From: Buddleja alternifolia
Taxonomy: Eukaryota; Streptophyta; Magnoliopsida; Lamiales; Scrophulariaceae
Length of the DNA: 64,000 bases
Assembly: GCA_019426215.1 (NCBI GenBank)
Contig: CM033403.1
Coordinates: 37,024,754-37,088,753, forward strand
Direction of reading: 5' to 3'
Every line of letters starts with the position of its first letter. Position 1 is the first letter of the stretch. The translations under genes were made by a program, and so were the position numbers. Positions 54,605-64,000 of this stretch are shown here, piece after piece. The notes beneath the pieces were generated by a model that did no database searches, was not told the DNA's origin, and was given only the letters and a program-made list of their open reading frames with translations.

Positions 54605-55054
54605 GGCCTCAGATCTGAAAAATATTACAACAAATTGAAGAAAAACTTAGCATCCACAACTGCCAGTATTACACACAGTAGAAATAGTGCTTTAAACAGT
54701 AAAAAGTACATAGGTGGCATAACGTGAACAGTAAATATGTACAGTAATCATGCATTATTGAAGCTAGTGGTCTGTTTTTTCTGTAGGTTTTCATCCGTTT
54801 GCTGCATTATTGATCATTTACTGCTCAAAAGTTGAATTTTTTGCTGCTTTTAATATTGCAACAAATTATTGTCCTTGCTGAATTTATGGCCTTTATCTGG
54901 AATCCAATGTTTTTGTCCTGATGCTAAATTATTGCTCATATGCTGAAGATGGTGGATTATTGTTGAATCTGTTGAAGCTTTGTCTTCTAGTATGAATCTC
55001 GGTTGGTTCCTTCTAGATCTGGATTATACTTGGGCTGATATTCCAAGCTAGGTG

Positions 55055-56592
55055 TTACTTTCTTCCTAATGTTGTAACACTGAATCTGCATCTGGGGCTT
55101 GTTGGAATAAAAATACTCTGATGTGGTGCATGAAAAATTAACTGATAATCTAGTGATAAATCCATATTTGGTCTCATATATGGTCGATGTGTCTTTCTTC
55201 TTATATCTAGAGCTATCTTGAGTTCTTCTGCGTCTGCTAAGGGATTTGATACTACGTGGCATAGTCTAAACATTTCGGATTTGGCTGGTTCCCAACTTTC
55301 ATAATTTTCATTTACCGTTATAAAGGAATGACCCAATTCTACTCCTGTAGTGTTCCATATTGGAGGTATTGATGATACATCCAAATGAAGATTGAAAGCT
55401 CTTTGGCTGAAAGAAAAATCGACTGTTTCTGAAATTTGCCTTCCTAAATGTTTTACTTGATCTGGATCAGATATAAATATTTTTGATACAAAACCATAGT
55501 CTAATAATCGTTGAATGCTGATAAAAGTATCATCTATCCATCCTTCTCTGAAGAGTGAAGCGTCTATATGAACGTTAGGCCATGAAAAATACTTGATTGT
55601 ATAAATTTTAACGTTCCTTCATGGCGAATAGGTTCTCCTTTCCATTGTAATAAATGAGTGAAAAGCTTTATTCCTTCTATTTGCTGAATGAAGAGGATTT
55701 GGGCTACTTTTAACATCCTTGCATAAAAACTATCTTCTGCTTTCTGTCATATCATGTGTTGTATGTCTTCTGGAAATATTAAAACTGTGTGACAGGGATA
55801 ATAAAAGGTTCGGACCGAAAAGAATTGGTAACATTTATCCTTGATTGTTTTGGGGACATCTAGTTGTCTTGGGTTTGTTAAATGGGCTGATAAATTTTGA
55901 TGTTGGACTAATAGGTCTTGATAAAAAAATTCAAGGTTGGTAAAACGATTAGTTATGGTTTCAAGATCTTCTTCGAGGGATTCTACGTCTGGGCTTATAG
56001 GCTGTTTTCCTTTTGAAAGTATTTTGGGCTTGACATTTTCGACATTGGGCTGAATGTAAAAGTTTGGGCCTAAAAGTCTCTTCGCTGCTGTTATGGCTTC
56101 ATGAAATTGTTTAAAGGGCTCCAAGTGTCCTTTTGCTACCTTTTGAATGCTTTGTAACGCCATTTGATATTCAGTAAAAATTCCAACGGGCTGTCCTCTA
56201 ATAACTAGATATACCGCGGCTTCTTCTGCTGGGAAATTTTTGTTTTCTTTCTCGAAATAGTAGCAGAGTGCGTTTAACGCTGATAATTTGCTAGATGGTG
56301 AATTGACTTCCCATAATGCATTTAGTAAAATGTTTTGATTTTCTGTAATATAGGGAGTATCTTGTGGGGGTCTGAAAGCATGTCTAATTGGAAGTGATAT
56401 TTTGCCAAAGGCTTTAAAAACATTCTGAGTGGTTGGATTAAAGAACTGTGTTTCAATTGCAAAGGCTGGTCTATTCTGAATATTTTGCTGAAAATTAGGC
56501 CTGAAAGCTGGTCTTTGGGCTATTTGGTTGAATGGTATTAGAGCTGCAGAGAGAGGTCGTGTTTGTTGGTTGTCTTGGTCGTTGGAAGCCAT
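55055..56592 (-). pseudogene. viroplasmin/TAV-like ORF of the pararetrovirus, broken
   Basis: Open from ATG at 56592 to a stop at 55747-55749 (281 codons); the same product seems to continue, after a shift, in the frame 55384-55055. Around the middle of the open part the motif AVYLVIRGQPVGIFTEYQMA followed by a GHLEPFKQFHEA segment fits the caulimovirus viroplasmin fold (Cauli_VI). In caulimoviruses this protein forms inclusion bodies and transactivates translation. Here it is interrupted and inferred inactive. Badnaviruses lack a separate gene of this kind. Confidence 0.65.
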
Positions 56593-56599
56593 GATCTGT

Positions 56600-57060
56600 T
56601 ACCCAAAATTAAAGTTAATTGTCTGCTTAATAAATCTGCTATGCTATTATTTGATCCTTTAATATGTTCAAATCTACTTTATATCTATTACCTTCTATTG
56701 CATTTCTAAAATTTAACCATTTTTTATTATTTTGTTTTCTAGAATTTTCATTTTTTATGAATCTAACTACAACTTCACAATCTGTTCTCATGGTAAAAGG
56801 TTTATTCAATATAGTCTAAAATGGTCTATTGCTTTGACCATTCCTGCTATTTCATAATCTATACTAGTTCAATTATTTCTTATTTTATTAAAGTTACCAC
56901 TAGAATAAGCTGATATTTTTTCTTCACTTTTTGGAAAAAATTTATTAGGTTTACATTTTAATATTGCTCCCCATCCTTCTATAGAGCTGTCTACTTCTAT
57001 TATGACATAATCAGTACTTAAAGGTAATTCTAAAGGATTAAGGTATTTAACGATTTCTTT
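56600..57060 (-). pseudogene. pararetroviral RNase H region, broken
   Basis: The minus strand between RT and the viroplasmin-like ORF shows an RNase H start (EVDSS, first catalytic Asp, about 56985-57000) and later fragments. Several stops interrupt it. It has no start of its own, as expected for part of a polyprotein. Confidence 0.6.
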
Positions 57061-57251
57061 AATTTTTCTAACTAGATTAATATATTCTTGATTAAAGTGT
57101 CTTTGTCCAGACTTTCCTGTTTTCTTATATAATGGTCCAACTAATTTACTAAGTTTGGGAATAAATTTTCTAGAATAATTTAATATTCCTAGAGATGCTT
57201 GTATTTGTTTTAAGTTTTCTAGTTTATCGGGGAAATCTAAGATTTTTTGAG

Positions 57252-57829
57252 CTATATAAGGTTGTAATTTAATTTGTCCCCTATTTCCAAACCTAAAAGA
57301 CTTATTTTTCTCTTGAAAATTTCCATTTTCTTTTTAGACACTACTATTCCATTTTCTTCTATTAAATTAAACACTTGTTTTAAATGATCTTGATGTTGTT
57401 TAATATTTTTAGAAGCTACTAAAATGTCATCTATATATACTAAACACAAATCTAAATGTTTAAATATACTATCCATAAATCTTTGAAATATTGTTGGAGC
57501 ATTTTTTAAACCAAAAGAAAGAACATTCCACTCGAAATGTCCTTCACTACAACTGAATGCTATCCATTTTTTGTTTTTTCTACCATTTTAATTTGATTAT
57601 ATCCGCTTTTTAGATTAACTTTGGAAAATATCTTTTTATTTTGTATAAGATTAATTAACTCATCTTCATTAGGTATTCTATAAGCATCATCTTCTGTATT
57701 ATCATTAAGTTTTTTATAATTATATATTATTCTAAGTTTTCCTCTTTTTATTTCTGCATTATTTCTTACTATAAAAGCTGCTGATCTATGAGGATTATCA
57801 CTTCTTCTTATAATACCAATTTCTAACAT
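57252..57829 (-). pseudogene. pararetroviral reverse transcriptase, broken
   Basis: Two open pieces (57829-57560 and 57476-57252) in different frames carry RT blocks: an early segment with LRIIYNYKKLN and a FSKVNLKSGYNQI block, then the active-site box YIDD at about 57426-57437. The frame is lost between them. YIDD and the lack of an integrase domain fit Caulimoviridae. Confidence 0.85.
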
Positions 57830-58013
57830 TTTTTTATTTGTTTTTTGAATTCTTTTATATCTTCAGGAGTATATTCTATAGATGCTGTTCTTATTACTAT
57901 ATTGGGGTTTAAGATATTTAGTTTAAAAGTATAATTTACTTTGTTCTTTGCTAAATCATCTCCTATTAATCCTAACATTTCTAATTTATGCATAATTCTT
58001 TCATTTTCTAAGT

Positions 58014-58262
58014 TTAAAACTTGAATTCTTGCCTTGCTATGTTGTCTGGTGCTATAAGTACTTGTCCTAATGTATATTTGCTACTATAATTTCGTGAAAA
58101 GTCTTTAAATTGTATTCCTATGTTAAATAACTCTTTTGTTATCCTCATTAATCTATTTTCAGTTCTACTGGTAACAGTGTAACTTAATTTTGATTCAAAT
58201 TCTTTTGGTACAAGACTAGAACTAATCATACTTTTTGTACTTCCTATATCCAAAATGGCTTT
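58014..58262 (-). pseudogene. pararetroviral aspartic protease fragment
   Basis: The minus strand has the active-site motif LDIGSTKS (D-x-G-S in place of the common D-T/S-G) near 58240-58259, followed by about 75 codons to a stop at 58014-58016. It lies between the coat-protein Cys region and RT, where the protease of caulimovirids is found. Confidence 0.7.
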
Positions 58263-58480
58263 AGTTTCAATATATTTTTCTTGATTACACCATATTCTAC
58301 AGTCTAAAAGTATTAAGCTATTACCATAAGGTACTTGTATTTGAGGTTCGTAAGATGTATTTTGTAGATGAGTTTCTTCTAATTGTTGGTTGATTTCATC
58401 AAGTTCTTCTATAACTACACCTTTTCCTTTATTTTTATTACTACTTATGTGTTCATTATTTTTTAATTTAATTCTAATAC

Positions 58481-58927
58481 TTATATTCTTAAGTCTAAAT
58501 TTTCTACTTTATGACTTAGAATTTCGATTGTTTCTAGTTTTTTACCGGGTTTAGGAGATACATCTGTTTCTATATTATATACGTCCTTAGCACAAATAAA
58601 ATAAATTTCGTCAAAACATATATTGCACTGATATCTTAAATGCATATCAGGATATAATTTACAAATACTACAGGCTATACTCATAGTTCCTTTTCCATTT
58701 ATATATTTATGATCACATAAACTATTCATATAAGTGTATTCTATTATATTAGGAATTTCTGATTCTTCTTCACTTACTATACTAAATATACTCTCATTAT
58801 ATCTTTCATTACCATCTATACTCACTACATCTTCATCTAATTGTTCTGTTATAGCTGCTCTTTCCATATTAAATTGCCTTTTCGGGCATCTACTAGCTAA
58901 ATGTTTAAGATCTCCACAAATATAACA
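58481..58927 (-). pseudogene. coat protein C-terminus: zinc knuckle and second Cys-rich motif
   Basis: A CCHC zinc knuckle CYICGDLKHLASRC (about 58886-58927) is followed in the same frame by an acidic stretch and then a second Cys region with spacing C-x2-C-x11-C-x2-C (CSIC to CNIC, about 58590-58690) and one more Cys seven residues on. The knuckle is shared by all caulimovirid coat proteins and binds nucleic acid. The second motif resembles that described for badnavirus coat proteins. A stop ends the frame at 58481-58483. Confidence 0.75.
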
Positions 58928-59042
58928 CGTGCATTTCCGAGTTGATGGCTTTTAAACATAATTATGGGGTTTTCTGCCTTGTCTATATTGTCTAAAATTA
59001 GATTTTGATTTATTTGATTTCCTTAATATTTTTCGTTTTGGC

Positions 59043-60415
59043 TTAAAGTAATTCTTCTGTCCATATTGTTGTGGAGTGTATATAGTTTTTTCTACAAAAC
59101 TCATAAGATTGTTTTCTAATTTGTTCTCTAATGAATTCTTCTTTACACCATTCTTGAAGCTTAAAAAAAGTATATTGTACTCTAAGTCCTATACCTAATC
59201 TTGTAAGATTACCATTGGTGTTTATCCATTCTTCATGTATTCTTTTTCCTAAATCTTGTGGTAGTTTCATAAAATATCTATTACATAATTCTTCATCAAA
59301 AGCTTTATTAGCTTCTCCTATTAATCTTGTAAAATCTTGACTAAAAGGTACAATATATTTCATATCGGTTATAGTAAGTTGTTTTAGGTTTCTAAGTGTC
59401 GTATCTTGTATGAATGTATTTTTTCTCTTCCTGGATCTATTCCTATTATTAAAGTTCTAATAAAACTAGTAAAATTATAAGGATTGTTTACAAGGGCTTT
59501 TATTTCATTAATTCTATTAGGATCCTTTTTCTTTTTATTTTGCTAGATAGATAATGTTGTAGGTCCTAAGCATGTTTCTAAAAAATTAAACATATCCATA
59601 TCTGCCTTTTTATTTATTTTCCAATGTCTTACTACACATTGTTCTCATATATTTACTTCTTCTGGCCACATTTGTGGACTTCCTAATTCAATTACTAACA
59701 TGGTTCCACTCATGATTTTTCCTATGAGTTGTCTTGATCTTATATATTTATTTGGCTGGGTTGATCCATATTCATATGTTGGGCTTTTTCATTCTGGTCT
59801 ACCACTCATTTCTATATTTCTGGCTGGAACTTCACTATAATCTGGTTTTACTCTAGTTCTTTTTCCTATATTACTACTAGTATTTGCTTGACTATCTGCC
59901 ATAAAAGTTACTTCATTATTACTCTTTTCCTTATTTTTGAAGAATTTTTCAAATTCTATTTTTCCTGAACATATATCATCTACTAAATCAATATTATAAT
60001 ATTGTTTAAATTCTTCTTCAGCTGATTCTAAATTTATATCTAAATTCATTGCTTCAAGATACATTTCATCTACTAATTCTCTTAGATTATTTATTTCAAA
60101 AAAAATTCTTAATATTTTTTCCATATTTTTTGGTCTATAATCATTTTTAAGCTGACTTTCTAATTGTCTAATATCTTCTTCTATTTCTTCTATATTTTCC
60201 TCCTCCTCTTCTTCTTCGCTTTCTATGTCAGATACTATTTCCCAATTTGCAAATCTACTAGTTATTCTAACTTCTTCTTCTTCTATAATATTCATATAGC
60301 TTGTTTCTGTTTCATTGTCCGTTTCTTCTTCTAAGTCTTCTAAATTTTCTTTAGGATCTTGCTTTTGGTAATTAAGAAATCTAATAGAAGTTTGACCTCT
60401 ACTATTTGTATACAT
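59043..60415 (-). pseudogene. coat protein: acidic N-terminus and core, broken
   Basis: The piece 60415-59789 encodes 208 residues with very acidic runs (for example SEEEEEEENIEEIEEDI), like the N-terminal part of caulimovirid coat protein precursors. Translation across 59788-59364 shows coat-like sequence with several stops. The piece 59363-59043 encodes 106 residues with an alpha-helical core (GKRIHEEWINTNG, LQEWCKEEFI), then leads to the zinc knuckle. Confidence 0.65.
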
Positions 60416-60472
60416 TACACTTTCTCTTGAAATCTTAACCGTATCATTTTTTTCTAGGTGTTTGGTTAATTC

Positions 60473-61157
60473 TCATTCTTCTCCATTTAAATCGTTATTA
60501 TCTATATTTAAAGGTTTAATCATTTTTACTCCTATTGAGGCTAAACCATCTATTATTCCATCTATATTAATTTTATATTGAGGGGAACTATTATTGATTA
60601 CTCTTCCTAGAAATGCTATAGAAACTACTAAATTATTACCATCATATGTTTCATATCCTCTAGTTTGTAGTCCTATAGTAATTTTATTAATATCTTTAAT
60701 ACTTTTTATCATATTTGGAGCTACATAAAATATTCCTACATTGTTAGTCATATCTATTTCCATACTAACAAATACAGCTCTCCTAGCATCAGACCAACTT
60801 TTATCAAATAATAAAACTAAAACCTTTCCACCAGTTCCTTTTTCTAATTAATCCTTTTATTCCTACAATAATTAGTCCTAAATGTATATATTTTTGTTTT
60901 AACTGCTTTAATTGCTTTATACATTCCGGACTAACTAAACTTATATTTTCAGCATTTGTAGTAACTTTTACTTCTTTTTCTCTAAATTTCTTAATTAAAT
61001 GTGTGTTAAAATCCATTTTTCCTACCTTATATAAAGTTTTAGGTTTTAATTTATCTATTCTTTTGTTATTATATAAATTAAGATTTTTTTCTACGTCTAT
61101 TATCTCTTCAAACTCTGCTTCTCTAGCTGAGCTTTGACTTCCTAATCCTCTAAACAT
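60473..61157 (-). pseudogene. movement protein (30K-like), frameshifted
   Basis: The frame 61157-60804 (117 codons, beginning MFRGLGSQSS) and the frame 60763-60473 (96 codons, with GIFYVAPNMI and LVVSIAFLGRVIN) read as the two halves of a caulimovirid movement protein, the plasmodesmal transport factor. The break lies at about 60764-60830. Its place before the coat protein matches the badnavirus and caulimovirus order. Confidence 0.65.
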
Positions 61158-61391
61158 TTTTTTAGTAAAAAGTATTACTTATTTTTTCTTTTTCTTTTTC
61201 TTTATTACTTGATTCACTTATAGTTCTACTAGTACCACTAAATGATCTCAACATTTTTTACCAATATATATATTTTTTAGGTTCCTTTTTAGGTTTTTCA
61301 GACTCGTCTAGTGCTAGATTTGCTAATCTTTCTTCTTTACTATCTTGTAAATCTCCTTTAATTACTTGAGATACTGTGTCTATCTTAGTGC

Positions 61392-61595
61392 TTAATTTTC
61401 TAGTTTATTTTCTAATTTATCTAGCCTTTCAAATACTTGTGAAATTAAAGCAAATTGGATATTCCAAAGTTTAGGGTATAATTTATCTGAATTACTAGTT
61501 CCTTGATAGGTAGTAAATTCTTCTTTCGTATGTAGATATTTATTTGCTAATTCAATGGCTCTTTTATATTCTAATCTATTTTCTATACTATTCAT
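61392..61595 (-). CDS. small pararetroviral ORF, intact (67 aa)
   Basis: Starts MNSIENRLEYKRAIELANKY and ends in a charged heptad-like tail (VFERLDKLENKLEN), a likely coiled coil. Its ATG overlaps the stop of the upstream frame as ATGA (61592-61595). Badnaviruses join their small ORFs in this way. I cannot name its function. Confidence 0.55.
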   Translation of the reverse strand: MNSIENRLEYKRAIELANKYLHTKEEFTTYQGTSNSDKLYPKLWNIQFALISQVFERLDKLENKLEN

Positions 61596-62338
61596 CCGCT
61601 AACTATTCGTTCTATATTTTTTAAAGTTTTACTTGTTTCGATTTTATTTATTTTTTCTATTACTTGACTTAGAGTTTTCTTTGTCTCAATTTCTACGTGT
61701 TTGATTTTACTATTTTCCAAGATATATTTTAACTCTATTATTTCGTCTTTAGTAGTGAAAAGCTTATTATATTTTCTAACTATTTTTAAAGTTTCCTCAG
61801 ACTGTTGCTTAATATAATCTAAATTATTACTTTCACCTCTTTTTATTATCTCTCTATTTATTAAAACAACTTCTTTTAATGATTCTAATGTTTTATAAAA
61901 TTTTGTGTTTTCTAATTCTAATTTTGAAGCTAGAGATATAAGTAAGTCCGTTAAACGATTTAAGTGTTTATTTTTCGAATGTAAATTGTGTTTAAAGCTC
62001 GAATCAAATCTACAAATAAATTTATGTTTATCTAAAGAGATTATGGTTCTATCGGCTAAACTATATTCTAGATCTAAATATTCTAACCTTTTAAGATTAG
62101 AAGGATCTATTTTCTAGTAAAATGCTGCTATTAATATATTTAAAACTAAAAGGTATTTAATATAGTTTTCATGATCTCGTAATCTAGGTGTTATGTTAAG
62201 ATAATTATTAACCCAACTTTCTCTCCTAATTATTAATTGATTTCGTAATTCTAATATTAATTCTGAATTAGTATAATCTAAGTTTTCCAAGGTATTAAGA
62301 CAATCAATAAAAGCGCTTAAAATATGAGCGGGAATTGG
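61592..62338 (-). pseudogene. first pararetroviral ORF, no ATG, one in-frame stop
   Basis: The minus strand is open from 62338 to the TGA at 61592-61594, 248 codons, apart from one TAG at 62114-62116. No ATG occurs near the start; a stop lies directly upstream (62339-62341). The product is Lys/Glu/Asn-rich and helical, with no family I recognise. The place fits ORF1 of badnaviruses and tungroviruses; in rice tungro bacilliform virus ORF1 is known to start at a non-AUG codon. Confidence 0.5.
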
Positions 62339-62341
62339 CTA

Positions 62342-63540
62342 ATAAGCAAAGTGAGTAAATAAATAAGGATTTACGTAGATTTATAAAAGTGGGTTGGGAT
62401 TCCCTTTTCCTTAAATATGTATAATTACTCTCATGGATTTTTTGATGTTTTTGTTATTTTTTGGGGTCAAAATAAACCATTTTCAAAATTTGGGGACTAA
62501 AGATAAATAAATTGAAAACATAGGGACTTTATATAGGATTTTAAATAAATTCAGTATCTCAAGTATTTTAGTATCGTAATAAAGTAGAGGGGACCACTAT
62601 TTTTAATGTTACTAAGGGTATTTTGGACTTTGATGCGTAATTTCCTAGCAAGTATACTAGATCGCACAAGTAGTAATAATGGATGTAAGTCCGAATATCG
62701 TTCCCACAGGGACTAAATTATCTAAGTACTGAAAAGTTAATATACTTATTCTAAGTTAAACCAAACGATAATTGATGCCGATTTTAATCAAAGGCTAGAA
62801 AGATAACCAAGACAATGATCCAACCAAATTATGCAAGTTAATTATGAATTCCGTTTAAATCAATTATTAGATAGGTTACGCAAAGGCGAAATTTCCTAAA
62901 GTACTTACTACCCAATCTCTCAGTGTAGCAATTCTACCCCTTTCAACAATCAACTATATCTCTATATGAAGATTTAATTAAAAGGAATGCATTAAAAAGA
63001 CACTTACAAATTCCTCGTTAAACGAAAAGCCACACAAAGGAATCAATTCTATCTCTAGTCAATTCTACGATATGGTTTTTGTAATTTTAGATGCTTCCCT
63101 AATCTATTATCTCTGAATATCTAGACTAGGCATTTAATCAAACAATTGGTGATCGAGCAATTGTAGGCATTAAGAACAAATCACAAAAACATTGCATAAA
63201 CCCAAATTAATCGATTAAAAACAATATTCAAGCATAACAAGCATAAATTCGGCCTTCACATGGCCTCGGTCTATAAAAGTTTAGTTCATAAATACGAATT
63301 TAAAAGAATGCAAACGAATTCCTAATGACATGATTTTTAATCCAATCTAAAAGAAAACATAAAACACCCAAAGAAACCGTATGTTTGTTGGTGTAGATCT
63401 TGAATCTGTCTTGATGTAGGCGAATCTTCGATCTTCCCGTGTATTTTCTTCTCCCCCGAGCCTCTTTTCTTCAAAGGATCTTTTTCTAGAGTGTTTAGAG
63501 TTGTAAAAAGTGAGAAGTCCCCTAGATTTGACCTAAAATC
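62342..63540. repeat. repeat-like DNA right of the pararetrovirus
   Basis: At about 62640-62730 the sequence (GATCGCACAAGTAGTAATAA, then AAGTCCGAATATCGTTCCCA) resembles a stretch I have often seen in plant repeat DNA, probably from a Ty3/gypsy element. No coding domain is visible, so the class is not assigned. Confidence 0.35.
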
Positions 63541-63559
63541 CGTGTTTTAAAGAATCAGT

Positions 63560-63665
63560 CCGCTTCCGTGGCGCTGTGGCCCCAAATCTGGCGCTGTGGC
63601 GCCATGTACAAATTAGCTTCTGCATGGTTGGCGCCGTGGCACCAAAACTGGCGCTGTGGCGCCAC
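63560..63665. repeat. GC-rich short repeat (GGCGCTGTGGC)
   Basis: GGCGCTGTGGC or its one-base variants GGCGCCGTGGC occurs four times within about 105 bp, with GGCGCCA palindromes, in otherwise AT-rich DNA. The 88-residue ORF across it (63568-63834) is low-complexity at its start and is not supported. Confidence 0.8.
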
Positions 63666-64000
63666 TTTGACAGCTTTTTCTTTTTTTCTTCTTTTTAACT
63701 TTGTTTTTTATTCTTTTTCACTTAGATCACTATTTGTTCCCTACAACACAAAATATATGCAATTATATGAAATATGTAGGAAAAAATGGATTGAAACTAA
63801 CTCAAAATTAGGTAAATACGGGCATAAAATGTAATGCAATTATGAACTTATCAGACTTTTCAATGCTAACAGGTCCCACATAGGCCTATATTTAAAGAGT
63901 GAAAATGGGATGAGGCCTATGCATTTTTGCTTTGTGCATTTGGGGTCTATTTACTTCATTTCCCCCAGTGTGTTAGAAAGCATTGATAAGGTTTATGCAG
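63666..64000. other. right edge, no feature recognised
   Basis: AT-rich sequence with an AGGCCTAT direct repeat (about 63882-63889 and 63913-63920). Nothing else is supported. Confidence 0.4.

Larger units (their letters stand above)
54060..62341 (-). mobile_element. endogenous pararetrovirus (Caulimoviridae), near full length, inactivated
   Basis: About 8.3 kb on the minus strand, the length of one caulimovirid genome. Order from right to left: open frame of 248 codons, a small ORF, movement protein, coat protein, protease, RT, RNase H, viroplasmin-like ORF, TATA box, poly(A) signal and tRNA-Met primer site. The base composition is strongly AT-rich, unlike the flanking genes. Many stops and shifts break the coding parts, and no integrase is present, so it is an old or defective genomic copy. 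The circular viral genome seems to have been opened in the leader between the primer site and the first ORF. The genus cannot be settled here; no functional virus is implied. Confidence 0.88.

Noticed and set aside
61905..62117. Plus-strand ORF of 70 residues
   Set aside because: It is the opposite strand of the first pararetroviral frame, which is much longer and fits the viral order.

Overview
This is nuclear DNA from a flowering plant, most likely a eudicot. The signs are GT-AG introns, a long multi-exon VPS13 gene, a plant glycoside hydrolase family 28 gene, Ty1/copia elements, a plastid rpoB fragment and an endogenous plant pararetrovirus. I cannot name the species from the sequence. No bacterial-type features (operons, CRISPR, ribosome binding sites) are present.

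Layout. (1) 1-42757, minus strand: one large gene for a plant VPS13M-type bridge-like lipid-transfer protein. I could place 54 exons that stay in frame with each other, about 3,447 codons. The start codon is at 42757 and the C-terminus runs off the left edge. Domain order is chorein N-terminus, PH domain, middle repeats, DUF946/VPS62-like beta-tripod repeats, C2 domain, SHR-BD/VAB region. (2) Its introns carry several insertions: a Ty1/copia element (1796-6710) that seems to sit inside an older LTR, a plastid rpoB fragment (about 6973-7295), a PIF/Harbinger-type MITE (27806-28836), and a second, gag-less copia element (35660-39699) with near-identical LTRs and a perfect 5-bp target duplication. 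Both copia elements lie antisense to the host gene. (3) 42758-48000: intergenic, with a likely VPS13 promoter, a decayed RNase H-like (RVT_3) retroelement relic, a pair of roughly 100-bp direct repeats and a large hairpin element. (4) 48467-50948, plus strand: a complete six-exon polygalacturonase gene with a SINE just upstream of its TATA box. (5) 50949-53528: intergenic, with a candidate two-exon start of an unidentified minus-strand gene. (6) about 54060-62341, minus strand: a nearly complete but inactivated endogenous caulimovirid. It shows two small 5' ORFs, movement protein, coat protein with two Cys motifs, protease, reverse transcriptase, RNase H and a viroplasmin-like ORF, followed by a TATA box, poly(A) signal and tRNA-Met primer binding site. 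(7) 62342-64000: repeat-like DNA with a GC-rich short repeat.

How the parts relate. The two host genes are unrelated: VPS13 proteins move lipids at membrane contact sites, while the polygalacturonase acts on pectin in the cell wall. The rest records repeated insertion into introns and intergenic DNA. The most novel object is the pararetrovirus. It pairs a badnavirus-like Cys-rich coat-protein motif and an ATGA overlap between small ORFs with a separate viroplasmin-like ORF that badnaviruses do not have. Exon boundaries were placed by eye from splice signals, reading-frame continuity and remembered family sequence; none was checked against transcripts.
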